64,000 nucleotides of DNA from Candidatus Obscuribacter sp. (lineage in GTDB: Bacteria > Cyanobacteriota > Vampirovibrionia > Obscuribacterales > Obscuribacteraceae): positions 6,200,001 to 6,264,000 of the forward strand of contig JADJQZ010000001.1 of assembly GCA_016712465.1 (NCBI GenBank), written 5' to 3'. Made by a program: the position numbers and the translations under genes. Within the stretch, counting starts at the first letter, position 1. Each line of letters begins with the position of its first letter. The notes under the pieces were generated by a model, which was not told the DNA's origin, did no database searches, and saw only the letters and a program-made list of their open reading frames with translations. Below are positions 35,738-44,336 of the stretch, one piece after another.

Positions 35738-36334
35738 TTCATCGAGTGCTAAGGCCGCAGCACAACTTGTGCTCTGTTTGCTCTGTTTAAGCGGCGGCTT
35801 GCGGTAGGTTGGATTTTTGTTTCTCGATAAAAGATGTGGACGAATGACAAATTGAACATGCCAGAACTGAGGCGCCGATGTCAAGCGCAAGACCGCCACC
35901 CATGGCCGTTTGGCAAATTAGAATCAAAGCTACGCAAAAGTTTTTTGAAATACTGTGATATCACCGGCGATGTCACGTATAAAATCCACATAAAATCAAA
36001 CACTCAAGAAAGGGCAAATTAGCATAATCGTAGCGGCGCCAACCACGATATCTCAATTACACCTTAACGCTACATTGGCAAAACTACTGGCAGCGATTCA
36101 AATAAACTTCAAAATTTCTTTGACTTAAGCGGCCATCTTTTGCGACAGTAAAAGCGTTCCGCCTGACAACCTTTTTCAAACATCCAGATCCGCCTAAATC
36201 CACAATAACTTCTATCCAAAGGCTCTGACCGCGACTGGCAGTCGTGAATCAAGACACGAGCGGAACATAAGACAGATTACTTACCAGCAAAAGCAGGCAT
36301 CTGAAAAGAGGTCACGACAAAAAGGAAACAAAAA
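35738..36334. other. 597-bp divergent AT-rich region
   Basis: No gene is seen. It is AT-rich compared with the flanks and carries the promoters of the SPFH cluster and of the gene at 36335. A 62-codon frame at 35834 has no ribosome site. Confidence 0.45.
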
Positions 36335-36763
36335 ATGGCACCTATCTGTCCCTTCGATTTCGAACGGGAGACCGTTTATCGTCCAGTGGCAGCTCGCCTT
36401 GCCCACAAGAACTTTGGCTCAGCCCTGGGTTTTTACCGCAAATTCAAAATCTATCGAGCGGCAATGTTCACCATGTTTGTCTTCAGCAACTCACTAATCT
36501 GGCTGGACCCATCATGGTTTCATCAACCACCGCTGGTCCTTGTGAGTAGGCTCCTACTCCCTCTGCTGTTTTTTGAATTGAGCTGCACCATAGACTGCTG
36601 GTGCTCCATCAAATGGGAGTACTATTGCTGGAACAATGGACTCTGTCGCAAAACTGGCAAAGCCTGGCGACACACCATGACCAGCGACATTTACTACCGC
36701 TCCATACACTTTCGTAGCGGCGACGAGTCGCTGAGGTTGCTGTACATCGAGCCTCAGTACTGA
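36335..36763 (+). CDS. membrane protein, 142 aa
   Basis: The ATG at 36335 has AAGGAA nine bases upstream. Two hydrophobic segments occur at about residues 40-58 and 66-88 (PPLVLVSRLLLPLLFFEL), followed by an aromatic, Cys-rich stretch (CTIDCWCSIKWEYYCWNNG) with five Cys. The rest is basic. Possibly an intramembrane metal- or disulphide-bearing protein; no family is recognised. The gene at 36903 follows in the same direction. Confidence 0.7.
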   Translation: MAPICPFDFERETVYRPVAARLAHKNFGSALGFYRKFKIYRAAMFTMFVFSNSLIWLDPSWFHQPPLVLVSRLLLPLLFFELSCTIDCWCSIKWEYYCWNNGLCRKTGKAWRHTMTSDIYYRSIHFRSGDESLRLLYIEPQY

Positions 36764-36902
36764 GCTACCCCTTAAGGCAGAGTTGTCGATTTTGCAGCCT
36801 GGTTGTCCGGTGCAATCTGGCGCTTTCATCAGCGTCTTGCTTTTCGATTGGGCCCTGCATCTCAATCACAGCGGCGCCACAAGCGCCAATGGAGAAACCG
36901 AA

Positions 36903-37385
36903 ATGAAACTCAAATTGAATGGCGAAGTGGTCTTTTATGCCGCAGCCGCCTTACTCGTCATCGTACCGAGCTTTTTCCAACTTGCCTGGCAAGGTGGTCT
37001 CCATACCCTCATTTACGCTGGTGGCATCATTGCCCTGCATCTAGCCGGAACGTTTTCGATGGCGTGCTTTGCCGGACTAACTATTGGCGCGGCGTCCTCT
37101 TTGTTTAAGCATGACTCGACGCCGCTTCCAAAGCTCAAAATCATCGGGCTCTATTGCCTCGCGGCGGGAATCTATGCTGCCGCAGTTGGTCTTGGAACCC
37201 TCGCGCTCCGGGAGTTACAATTCGTGCTCTACTTCACGAAGGGCACCATCTTTGCTCCTGGCGCGCCGACCACCGATATGTTTGCACTGGTTGCCGCAGT
37301 AGGAGTACTGGTCTTTGGTTATGAAACCGGAAGAACCATCTCCAGAGTGGCCCGACTGCAACCGCTACCGAATCAACAGTTTTAA
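36903..37385 (+). CDS. four-span membrane protein, 160 aa
   Basis: The ATG at 36903 has GGAG eight bases upstream. Four hydrophobic segments are visible (about residues 9-27, 36-63, 79-101 and 125-140), with short loops and a basic ISRVARLQPLPNQQ tail. It is 139 bp downstream of another membrane protein and probably shares its transcript. A hairpin follows. No family is recognised. Confidence 0.72.
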   Translation: MKLKLNGEVVFYAAAALLVIVPSFFQLAWQGGLHTLIYAGGIIALHLAGTFSMACFAGLTIGAASSLFKHDSTPLPKLKIIGLYCLAAGIYAAAVGLGTLALRELQFVLYFTKGTIFAPGAPTTDMFALVAAVGVLVFGYETGRTISRVARLQPLPNQQF

Positions 37386-37394
37386 ATAGAAGGT

Positions 37395-37430
37395 GCCGGA
37401 GCTGGAGCCATTCTAGGCTTCCGCTCCGGC
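37395..37430 (+). terminator. hairpin after the membrane-protein pair
   Basis: Arms 37395-37409 and 37416-37430 pair over 15 bp with one mismatch and one wobble. A T-run appears only 18 bp later, so it may be a weak or assisted terminator. Confidence 0.55.
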
Positions 37431-37681
37431 TCAGACCATAAGTTAGATTTTTTGACGCGGAGTACTAGACCGGTCGCCTACTGCCCGTAAAAGAAGAGTC
37501 AAGAGCCCCTTTAGAAAGCAAAAGACAAGCACCCGGCACGAAGCACCCTGGCGCGACCCTTGATCTTGAGAAGTTCAGGATAGAAGCTTGCCCGCTTACA
37601 GGCAGTCAAAACCACGGTTGGATAAATCTCAGAAGGTCAGTTTGGAGTTTTGCCACTGGCAATTCGACGACTTGGTATAGT

Positions 37682-37807
37682 ATCAAGCGCTTGCGAAGAA
37701 AAATAGACGATGCCGAGGCAGAGGAAGCCCAGTTGCTGATTCAAAGTAATCGCCAAGTCGGCTATCGCTTTCGCCCACCAGCGGATCAGTCGACAGCAGC
37801 AACCTGA
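37682..37807 (+). pseudogene. orphan 3' fragment of an OmpR-type response regulator
   Basis: This stretch is a near-copy of 33090-33209, the last 39 codons of the regulator at 32505. It reads IKRLRRKIDDAEAEEAQLLI, then SNRQVGYRFRPPADQST, with several changes silent or conservative, and ends in its own stop at 37805-37807. There is no start, receiver or DNA-recognition helix before it. It is a leftover of a second, slightly different regulator gene or of a recombination event. Its last bases also encode the C-terminus of the opposing gene at 37786. Confidence 0.85.
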
Positions 37808-39156
37808 GCAGGGCCGCCATTTTTAAACGACACCTCTCCATCAGGTCTGGACGCGCCGCTGCCTTGATTAGTTAGAGCCGGCAACTCGAATACTAGAGAC
37901 CAGTAGGCTAGCAAATGCTGTTCTGGAGGAGGAACTAGTTTAGTCAGTTGGTAGATGCGCTCTTGCAGTGCCAAACCGCTTTCCCTTTCTAGAAGATCAA
38001 GTGCACTGACACCAGAGTTAGTATACAGTTCCGGTCTGTGGACGAAGAGCAAGGTTGAACGATAACGGGCAAGTGCACGAACTCGGTTCAAAATTGTATC
38101 TAGTTGCGCTCTATACTCACCATCAGGCGTAATTTCTTGAGCTCCTATTTGTTTTGAAGTTTGTGTCTTTAGAGCGGTCAACAAAGCATCAAGTTGATTG
38201 AGTTCACTCTCGTAGCGCGTTTTGACAACTTTCCTCAGCCTTGCTCTTAGCAAAGCCATCTTCAAGCCGTCGCCTTCTATATACCTACAAGCAGAATGGA
38301 TGCTTTGTTGGGCATTATTCAAGTCTGCGCATTCGATCATTTTGCAGCGAGCGTCTAGAACGCCACCCCTCTCGAATGTCCCAGTTTGTCCGCTTAGTGT
38401 ATAGCGTATTTCTGCAAGCCTTAGTAAATTGGCAGCTTGTTCATAGTCTTTGGCTGCGATGCGTTGTTGGGCTCTAGCCAGTGCAGACTCTGTGATTGTC
38501 TTTGCCAATCGGTCACGCCGAGGCGGCTTCAGTGTAGTCAAACGTTTTTCAGCCTGCTCATATTCGGCGTCTGTAAAACTGATTTTCGAGTCTTCAACCA
38601 GAAATCTCTTAGTGAAGCTGCGATCCTTGGTTTGCCCCGACTTTGGAATTGCTCTTAGTACCCGGTAAGGTGGGGTGGAAGGATCACAAACAACCTTCGC
38701 CAAGTGCTTTGAGAGATGCGCGAGTCGATATTGTTGCTCGTTCTCAAAAGACGCTGTTATTTGGGTTAAATTATTGCGGCTTAAAATTCCGCGACCGTAA
38801 TCATTCTGAAATTGCTTGAAGATTGCTTCTTCCGGCGTCTCGTGCCAGTTTTTACGACCAATCGAATCAAGGCTATCTGCTAACTCTTCCGGTGGTAGAT
38901 TGTGCATTTGGTCGCAATAAAAAATCGGCACCGGCGATAAAAAATAGTAAGCGTCATTTTCACTTTTGAAACGCTTTGCCTTTCTCAGCTGAGCTTCACG
39001 GCATTCTTCCGTCTTCGTTTTTGCCTCAGCCTCTTTTGACGCATATGATTCAGCATCTTCGGTATCATTCTGCTGAACGGGAATCCATTGCAAGCCAACC
39101 AGCGCAAGCGTCACCGTCGCACAGATAAAATTTGTCGAGCAAATCACTTTGATCAT
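37786..39156 (-). CDS. hypothetical membrane-anchored or secreted protein, 456 aa
   Basis: The ATG at 39156 (MIKVICSTNFICATVTLALV) has AAGGA upstream and gives an N-terminal signal or anchor segment. An earlier open start at 39237 looks random. The mature part is helical and charged, with repeated Arg/Lys/Glu/Ala helices (ARAQQRIAAKDYEQAANLLRLAE resembles a TPR-like helix pair). It is more AT-rich in codon use than its neighbours. Its stop and last codons lie inside the duplicated regulator fragment, so its present C-terminus (AQVAAVD) was probably made by recombination. No family is recognised. Confidence 0.75.
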   Translation of the reverse strand: MIKVICSTNFICATVTLALVGLQWIPVQQNDTEDAESYASKEAEAKTKTEECREAQLRKAKRFKSENDAYYFLSPVPIFYCDQMHNLPPEELADSLDSIGRKNWHETPEEAIFKQFQNDYGRGILSRNNLTQITASFENEQQYRLAHLSKHLAKVVCDPSTPPYRVLRAIPKSGQTKDRSFTKRFLVEDSKISFTDAEYEQAEKRLTTLKPPRRDRLAKTITESALARAQQRIAAKDYEQAANLLRLAEIRYTLSGQTGTFERGGVLDARCKMIECADLNNAQQSIHSACRYIEGDGLKMALLRARLRKVVKTRYESELNQLDALLTALKTQTSKQIGAQEITPDGEYRAQLDTILNRVRALARYRSTLLFVHRPELYTNSGVSALDLLERESGLALQERIYQLTKLVPPPEQHLLAYWSLVFELPALTNQGSGASRPDGEVSFKNGGPAQVAAVD

Positions 39157-39166
39157 TAGGCAACGT

Positions 39167-39180
39167 CCTTCCCGGGAAGG
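39167..39180. promoter_or_regulatory. 14-bp perfect palindrome over the ribosome site of 37786 gene
   Basis: CCTTCCCGGGAAGG is a perfect palindrome whose right half includes the AAGG of the Shine-Dalgarno site. It could be an operator or simply chance. Confidence 0.3.
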
Positions 39181-39336
39181 GTAGCTGGAGCATCTCGCAC
39201 TTTCTGTTTCGATTATACTCCGCCTTCCAAGATACATGAAAACTGCTTATATTGCTGTTACCAGCGAATGGAGTCCCAGTGCTGCTACGACCTCGCGTAG
39301 TATCCTGCGAGCAAAAGAAATCTCAGGTAGTCCGAC

Positions 39337-39401
39337 AACTGCCAAAACCGGTGCCGGAAGAATTCTGATTTTCATCAGAAAGCTCCGGCACCGGCGCAGT
39401 T
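39337..39401 (-). terminator. long branched hairpin after the permease gene
   Basis: Three nested inverted repeats line up: AACTGC/GCAGTT (39337-39342 with 39396-39401), CCGGTGCCGG/CCGGCACCGG (39348-39357 with 39385-39394) and TTCTGAT/ATCAGAA (39363-39369 with 39374-39380). The structure lies 61 bp past the permease stop and has no T-run. Confidence 0.5.
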
Positions 39402-39461
39402 TAGAAAAGCAAGCCCGAGCCCGCTATAAAACCTACGGACGCCAACGGCGCAGGCTGAACT

Positions 39462-41060
39462 CTACTTGCGCAAGCGGCTATGCTGACGAGAGTAGAGGGC
39501 GTAGACAACGATGCCGATGGCCATCCAGATGCCGAACCTGAGCCAGGTAATGCCAGGCAAGCTGAGCATCAGGATCAAACTGAGCAGCGCTCCCAGCACC
39601 GGCACATAGGGATAACCGGGACAGCGGAAGCCGCGCGGACGATCCGGTTCGGTGCGGCGCAGGACAATGACGCCGATGCAGACGATGACGAAAGCAAAGA
39701 GTGTACCGATGCTGGTCAATTCCGCCAGCTCACCGATAGGCACAAGCCCTGCCGAAAGGGCCACAATCAAGCCCCAGACCACTATGGACCAAACCGGTGT
39801 ACGGAAGCGCTCCGACACCTTGCCGAAAACCGGCGAGACCAGACCGTCTTTGGCCATGCGCATCATAATGCGCGACTGGCCGTAGAGCAGCACGATCAGC
39901 ACGGAAGTGATACCGGCGATGGCACCAACCGAAACCAGAGGCGTAGCCCAGGTCAGTCCGATATGATCCAGCACCTTAGCCATGGGAGCACCTTCCGAAG
40001 TGCCGCCCAGCATGCTGTAAGAAATGGCGCCGGTCATGACGGCGGCCACCAGCACGTAGAGAATGGTGCAAACCACCAGAGAGCCGATTACACCCTTGGG
40101 CACGTCTTTCTGCGGGTCCTTGCACTCTTCCGAAAGGGTGGTGACGGCATCGAAACCGATGAAGGCGAAGAAAACCACACCGGCACCGGTCAACACGCCC
40201 GACCAGCCGAAAGGCAGGAAGGGGCTGTAGTTGGCGGTATCGATATGGAAAGCGCCCACGGCAATGAAGAAGAGCACCACAGCCAGTTTGATTACCACAA
40301 ATACCGAGGTCATCTTGGCCGTGTGCTTGACGCCTTTGATCAACCAGAAGTTGATGAAGGCCACGATCAAGACGGCAGGCAAATCCACACTGGTCAGGTG
40401 CTTATAGGTATCGAGCCCGAAAGCGGCGCCGAAACCCATAAGAGCGAGAGCAAGCATGCGATAGAGCCAGACCGAAGCGCGCGAGCCCGAGGTTGCGTCA
40501 CTTCTGGAACCGACCGTGCGGGCAAAGCAGAAGATGCCGGCGAGGAGAAGGGCAACCGTTGCCACCACATGACCGACCGGTAGACTGGCTGGTGCCACCG
40601 ATAAGTAAGCAGGCAAGTGCAAGCCCAGACCTTTCAAGACAATTTGCATGTAGGCGCTCCAGCCGGAAGCAACCGCACTGGCACCGACAGCGTATTCGAG
40701 CAGAAGGTCCCAGCCGATGATCCAGGCGAAGAGTTCACCAAGAGTGGCGTATGCGTAGGTGTAAGCACTGCCGGAAACAGGGATCATAGAGGCCTGTTCC
40801 GCGTAGGCAAAGCTCACAAAGGCGCAAGCCAGGGCCGCCAGCACAAACGAGAGAATGATGCCGGGTCCGGCGGTGTTGGCGGCAGCGACCCCGGTCAAAA
40901 CAAAAATGCCGGTGCCGATGATAGCTGCCACACCGTGGTTGAAGACATCGCGACTGTCGAGAACACGGTGCAAACGTGGACCGGTATCTTCGTCGCTTTG
41001 AGCTTTGATTGCATCTACAGACTTGCGGCGTAAGATTTCACGCCAGAGTGATGGTGTCAT
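39462..41060 (-). CDS. APC-superfamily amino-acid permease (CAT-like), 532 aa
   Basis: A secondary transporter with about 12-14 membrane helices. The amphipathic N-terminus (SLWREILRRKSVDAI) and the first-helix motif GVAAIIGTGIFVLTGVAA are typical of the cationic amino-acid transporter branch (CAT/YfnA-like). FIGFDAVTTLSEECKDPQKD matches the helix 6-7 loop consensus. ATG at 41060 has AAGGAG seven bases upstream. Length is normal and the frame intact. The substrate could be a cationic or other amino acid. It is a single-gene unit followed by a complex hairpin. Confidence 0.95.
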   Translation of the reverse strand: MTPSLWREILRRKSVDAIKAQSDEDTGPRLHRVLDSRDVFNHGVAAIIGTGIFVLTGVAAANTAGPGIILSFVLAALACAFVSFAYAEQASMIPVSGSAYTYAYATLGELFAWIIGWDLLLEYAVGASAVASGWSAYMQIVLKGLGLHLPAYLSVAPASLPVGHVVATVALLLAGIFCFARTVGSRSDATSGSRASVWLYRMLALALMGFGAAFGLDTYKHLTSVDLPAVLIVAFINFWLIKGVKHTAKMTSVFVVIKLAVVLFFIAVGAFHIDTANYSPFLPFGWSGVLTGAGVVFFAFIGFDAVTTLSEECKDPQKDVPKGVIGSLVVCTILYVLVAAVMTGAISYSMLGGTSEGAPMAKVLDHIGLTWATPLVSVGAIAGITSVLIVLLYGQSRIMMRMAKDGLVSPVFGKVSERFRTPVWSIVVWGLIVALSAGLVPIGELAELTSIGTLFAFVIVCIGVIVLRRTEPDRPRGFRCPGYPYVPVLGALLSLILMLSLPGITWLRFGIWMAIGIVVYALYSRQHSRLRK

Positions 41061-41932
41061 ATGTCGCTCCTTGTTCGACTCGACGAGCCGAACGGTTAAA
41101 GCTTCGTGAAATGGTTACAGGTACAAAGACCTGACGTTGACTGAGGCAGGCAAACTGTGGCGGCAAATCCATGCCGAAAGACAACCGCTTATCCAGGGGC
41201 CTGTTGCTACGGAAGACTTCCAAAAGAAGACCCTGGACTGGTGCTGGTTTAGTTTGCCTGTAACTAGAAAGCTGAATTGGTTCGAAATTAAAGTGAATTC
41301 AATGGAAAAACACCCTAAGCTACGCGGCCTTCAATGCTCATAACAAGAGAAATTCTAGTAATAGACAGACAGATAAGGGTCCCGGGCTTGAGGAAGAACC
41401 GCATTTGATGCAAACTGCCATAGCGCAACTTGCGCCAGGCATACACATTTTCCCTCTTGATAACCAGCCGCCAGAGCCGCTCTCGGCGATCCCGCCCGGC
41501 TTGACATCCACCTTTGATGCACCGGTTGTCGCCGATAGGCCGAATACTAATCAAGTGCTTGAAACACTTCGCCTCTTTACTTCCGACATCTATCACGAAG
41601 GAAGACGAAAATTCAAATGCCGCACATCGCTTGACATCTAGAAGCGCTAGACACCGCTAATTCCTAAGAGCCCAATTTTAAATATCTGACAGCAAACTAA
41701 TTGTGTATCAGTACTCTTCTTCTTGATAAGGGCTGTGGTGATCTCTTAGTTTTAGTCTACATTCACGTTTCACCTTCTCCATCGCAAAAGAACCAACTCA
41801 ACTTTTATTCCAACCACCGGTAATCCAGCCGATCACTCATTTGCCCAGGGGCAATAGCAGGATGACGGGGTTGAATAGAAGGTTCTGGACCATGGAGAAA
41901 ATCTTTGATCGGCGAAACCAAAGGAGTGAACA
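41061..41932. other. 872-bp divergent gap
   Basis: No supported gene. A plus-strand frame at 41405-41641 (78 codons) and an overlapping minus-strand frame (41315-41596) both lack ribosome sites. The section 41650-41800 is AT-rich and probably carries the promoter of the gene at 41933. Confidence 0.45.
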
Positions 41933-42469
41933 ATGTCTCTCACAAGGGCACACACAACTTCAACTGCTCCCGAACTCTCAGCCGTCACCTCGTCTGGTTC
42001 ATCCGGCAACGGAGCAACAGCCAATTCCGCCTACAACAACGCCAGAGCCTTCGCCGCCGCAGCCATCTCGGATATGCTGACGGCTATCGGCTCAGGCACC
42101 AGCGAAGCGCGGCTGCGTCTCACCTCCGAGGCTAACACCAATCGGTTCCTCTGGGTGATCATGACGCGCATCCCGAGCCCGGCCGGTGACACCAGCGGCG
42201 ATACCGAGCACGTATGGGCTCACACCAACGATGGAGACCTCTTCATCGGCACGCCTATGTCTCTGTCAGTCTCGGCTCCGCTTTCCCAGGTGCTTTCTCT
42301 GGCGGCGTCCATCACCAACTACCTGGACGGCGAACTGACCGGCTACGGTAAGGTGCATGCCCTCCTGCAGTCGGTCAACCTGGACGGATCACACAACCCG
42401 AACTACATCGGCGATTCGGAGAGCGGCTACGGCAGTCTGACCCAGCAAGCGGCTCACAACGTTCCCTGA
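41933..42469 (+). CDS. hypothetical protein with strongly biased codons, 178 aa
   Basis: The ATG at 41933 has AAAGGAG seven bases upstream, an ideal site. The product starts with a Thr/Ser/Ala-rich leader, then an Ala-rich helix (NARAFAAAAISDMLTAIG), a WVIMTRIPSPAG strand and a DGDLFIGTPMSLSVSAPLS segment. There is no signal peptide. Codons end mainly in C or G, and Lys codons are nearly absent. The leucyl aminopeptidase gene follows after 180 bp in the same direction with similar codon choice. Function unknown; high expression is likely from the ribosome site and codons. Confidence 0.75.
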   Translation: MSLTRAHTTSTAPELSAVTSSGSSGNGATANSAYNNARAFAAAAISDMLTAIGSGTSEARLRLTSEANTNRFLWVIMTRIPSPAGDTSGDTEHVWAHTNDGDLFIGTPMSLSVSAPLSQVLSLAASITNYLDGELTGYGKVHALLQSVNLDGSHNPNYIGDSESGYGSLTQQAAHNVP

Positions 42470-42648
42470 ACCGGATACCGAATCAACACCGGTTCCAGTT
42501 TCAGCACATGCTCCCGGGCACCTCAGTAAAGGCTCCTGCGCCAAGTAGCGAGCCTTAACCAGGTGTTCAAACCTTTCATCCAGAAGCGTCACTCAACAAC
42601 CAAACACATCAAAACCTGGACTCCAGAGAGAGTTCCATGGAGGAAGAT

Positions 42649-44205
42649 ATGTCTATCGCAATCAACGCCACGTCAGCGCGGCTGACGTCGGCTCTCAAGC
42701 GCGTACCCGATGGGTCCCGCGCCAACGTTATTCTTGTCAGATTTTCCGGCGAAAAGAAGATGACCGGATTCATTCACGAAGTGGATGAACTGACCCAGGG
42801 TCTCATCGCACGCCGGATTGCCTCCGACGGCTTCGAGCCCAAGTTCAAGCAAGTCTCCGTTATCGAGTCCGGACTGAACATCGAAGGTCTGGACCGCATC
42901 ATCCTGATTGGGCTGGGACCTCGTTCCAAGCTTACTCTCAACAAGCTTCGTGACGCCATCGCCGACGGTTTCACCACCGCTCGCGACGTCGCCGGCGGTG
43001 AGCACATCATCTTCCCGCTCATCGACGTGGACTTGCACGGCTTCACGGTGGAGCAGTTCGCTCAGACCGTGACCGAGTATGCCATCCTGGCCGACTACGA
43101 GCCCAACCACAAGAAGACTCGTGACTGGCCGGGCCATCAGCCCCGCACCCACTTCGAGTCCCTGACGCTGCTCTCCACCAGCGGCACCCTCCAGGCTGCA
43201 CAGCGCGGCATGAAGGCAGGCAAGCTTCTGGCGGAAGCCACCAATCGCGCCCGCGACATGGTGAACGAGCCCAGCAACATCATGACGCCCTCAAAGATTG
43301 CCAGCCTGGCCCGCAAGCTGGGCAAGGAATCGAACGGGCTGCTCAAGGTGAAGGTGCTCGGTTTCGATGAGATCAAGGCGCTCAAGATGGGCGGTGTGCT
43401 TGCTGTCAACAGTGGCGCCGAGAACCCGCCGGCCTTCATCGAAATGAGCTACGACCCGGAAGTGGGAGTGACCGACAAGGTGCTCGGCTTCGTGGGCAAG
43501 GGCATCACCTTCGATTCCGGTGGTCTCAACGCCAAGGACTACGACGGCATGCGCGACATGAAGAACGACATGGGCGGTGCGGCGGCAGTGTTGCAGGTGA
43601 TGTCCATCATCTGTGAGCTGAAGCCGCACATCTCGGTGCGCGCGGTCATCGCTGCTTGCGAGAACCTCACCGATGCACGTTCCATGCGCCAGGGCAATGT
43701 GCTCAAGACCATGAGCGGGCTGACCGTGCAGATCGACCACACCGACGCGGAAGGGCGCCTGACACTGGCTGACGCCCTCACCTACGTGCAGGAGAAGCTC
43801 GGCGCCAACATCCTGGTGGACATCGCCACCCTCACCGGTTCCGTGGAGGAAGCGCTGGGCGACAAGGTTACCGGCATTTTCGGCAACAACGACAAGTTCA
43901 CCCGCGAGGTGCTCAAGTGCGCCAACGACGCCGGCGAGCCCATGCATGAACTGCCTATGTACGAGGGCTACCGCGAGAACAACCGCGGCACCATGGCCGA
44001 CCTCACCAACGACGGCAGCGGTCCGGGCGCCATCATCGCCGCCTGGTTCCTGCGTGAATTCGTGAAGGACGGCACGCCCTGGGTACACATGGACATCGCC
44101 GCCACCAACTTCCGCAAGTACGATCACGGAGTCGATTCCGAAGGCGCAACCGGCGTTGCCGTGCGCACCCTCGGGCAGATTCTGCGCCAGTACTCCCAGA
44201 TCTAA
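42649..44205 (+). CDS. pepA: leucyl aminopeptidase (M17 family), 518 aa
   Basis: A cytosolic two-metal aminopeptidase. The C-terminal catalytic domain has VGKGITFDSGG (Lys284, Asp289), Lys296, NDMGGAAAV (Asp307) and DHTDAEGRL (Asp366, Glu368, Arg370). These cover the metal ligands and catalytic Lys/Arg of M17 enzymes. The usual NTDAEGR Asn is His here. The N-terminal domain is divergent. ATG at 42649 has GGAGG just upstream and is preferred to 42637. Lys is nearly always AAG and codons end in C or G, unlike most genes here. It removes N-terminal residues in peptide turnover; some PepA proteins also bind DNA. Confidence 0.95.
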   Translation: MSIAINATSARLTSALKRVPDGSRANVILVRFSGEKKMTGFIHEVDELTQGLIARRIASDGFEPKFKQVSVIESGLNIEGLDRIILIGLGPRSKLTLNKLRDAIADGFTTARDVAGGEHIIFPLIDVDLHGFTVEQFAQTVTEYAILADYEPNHKKTRDWPGHQPRTHFESLTLLSTSGTLQAAQRGMKAGKLLAEATNRARDMVNEPSNIMTPSKIASLARKLGKESNGLLKVKVLGFDEIKALKMGGVLAVNSGAENPPAFIEMSYDPEVGVTDKVLGFVGKGITFDSGGLNAKDYDGMRDMKNDMGGAAAVLQVMSIICELKPHISVRAVIAACENLTDARSMRQGNVLKTMSGLTVQIDHTDAEGRLTLADALTYVQEKLGANILVDIATLTGSVEEALGDKVTGIFGNNDKFTREVLKCANDAGEPMHELPMYEGYRENNRGTMADLTNDGSGPGAIIAAWFLREFVKDGTPWVHMDIAATNFRKYDHGVDSEGATGVAVRTLGQILRQYSQI

Positions 44206-44336
44206 AGGCGGAAGCCAACCGACCGACGGCCCGAGCAGCACAGTGAGGACAGGGTCACGTCCTTGCTCCTCACTGTTGCTGCCTCTTTCAGGGTCGAGAG
44301 GTTGCAAACTCACCTTTCCATAAGTGGAGAAGTTTT

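Noticed and set aside
39480..40583. 367-codon plus-strand open frame
   Set aside because: Antisense of the amino-acid permease gene; its His/Asp/Gln-rich composition is typical of an antisense membrane-protein frame.
41281..41300. GGTTCGAAAT resembling a tRNA T-loop
   Set aside because: No matching acceptor or anticodon arms are found around it.
41405..41641. 78-codon plus-strand frame in the gap before 41933
   Set aside because: No usable ribosome site, no motif, and an equally long frame on the other strand.
43291..44313. 340-codon minus-strand open frame
   Set aside because: Antisense of the leucyl aminopeptidase gene, which has clear M17 motifs.
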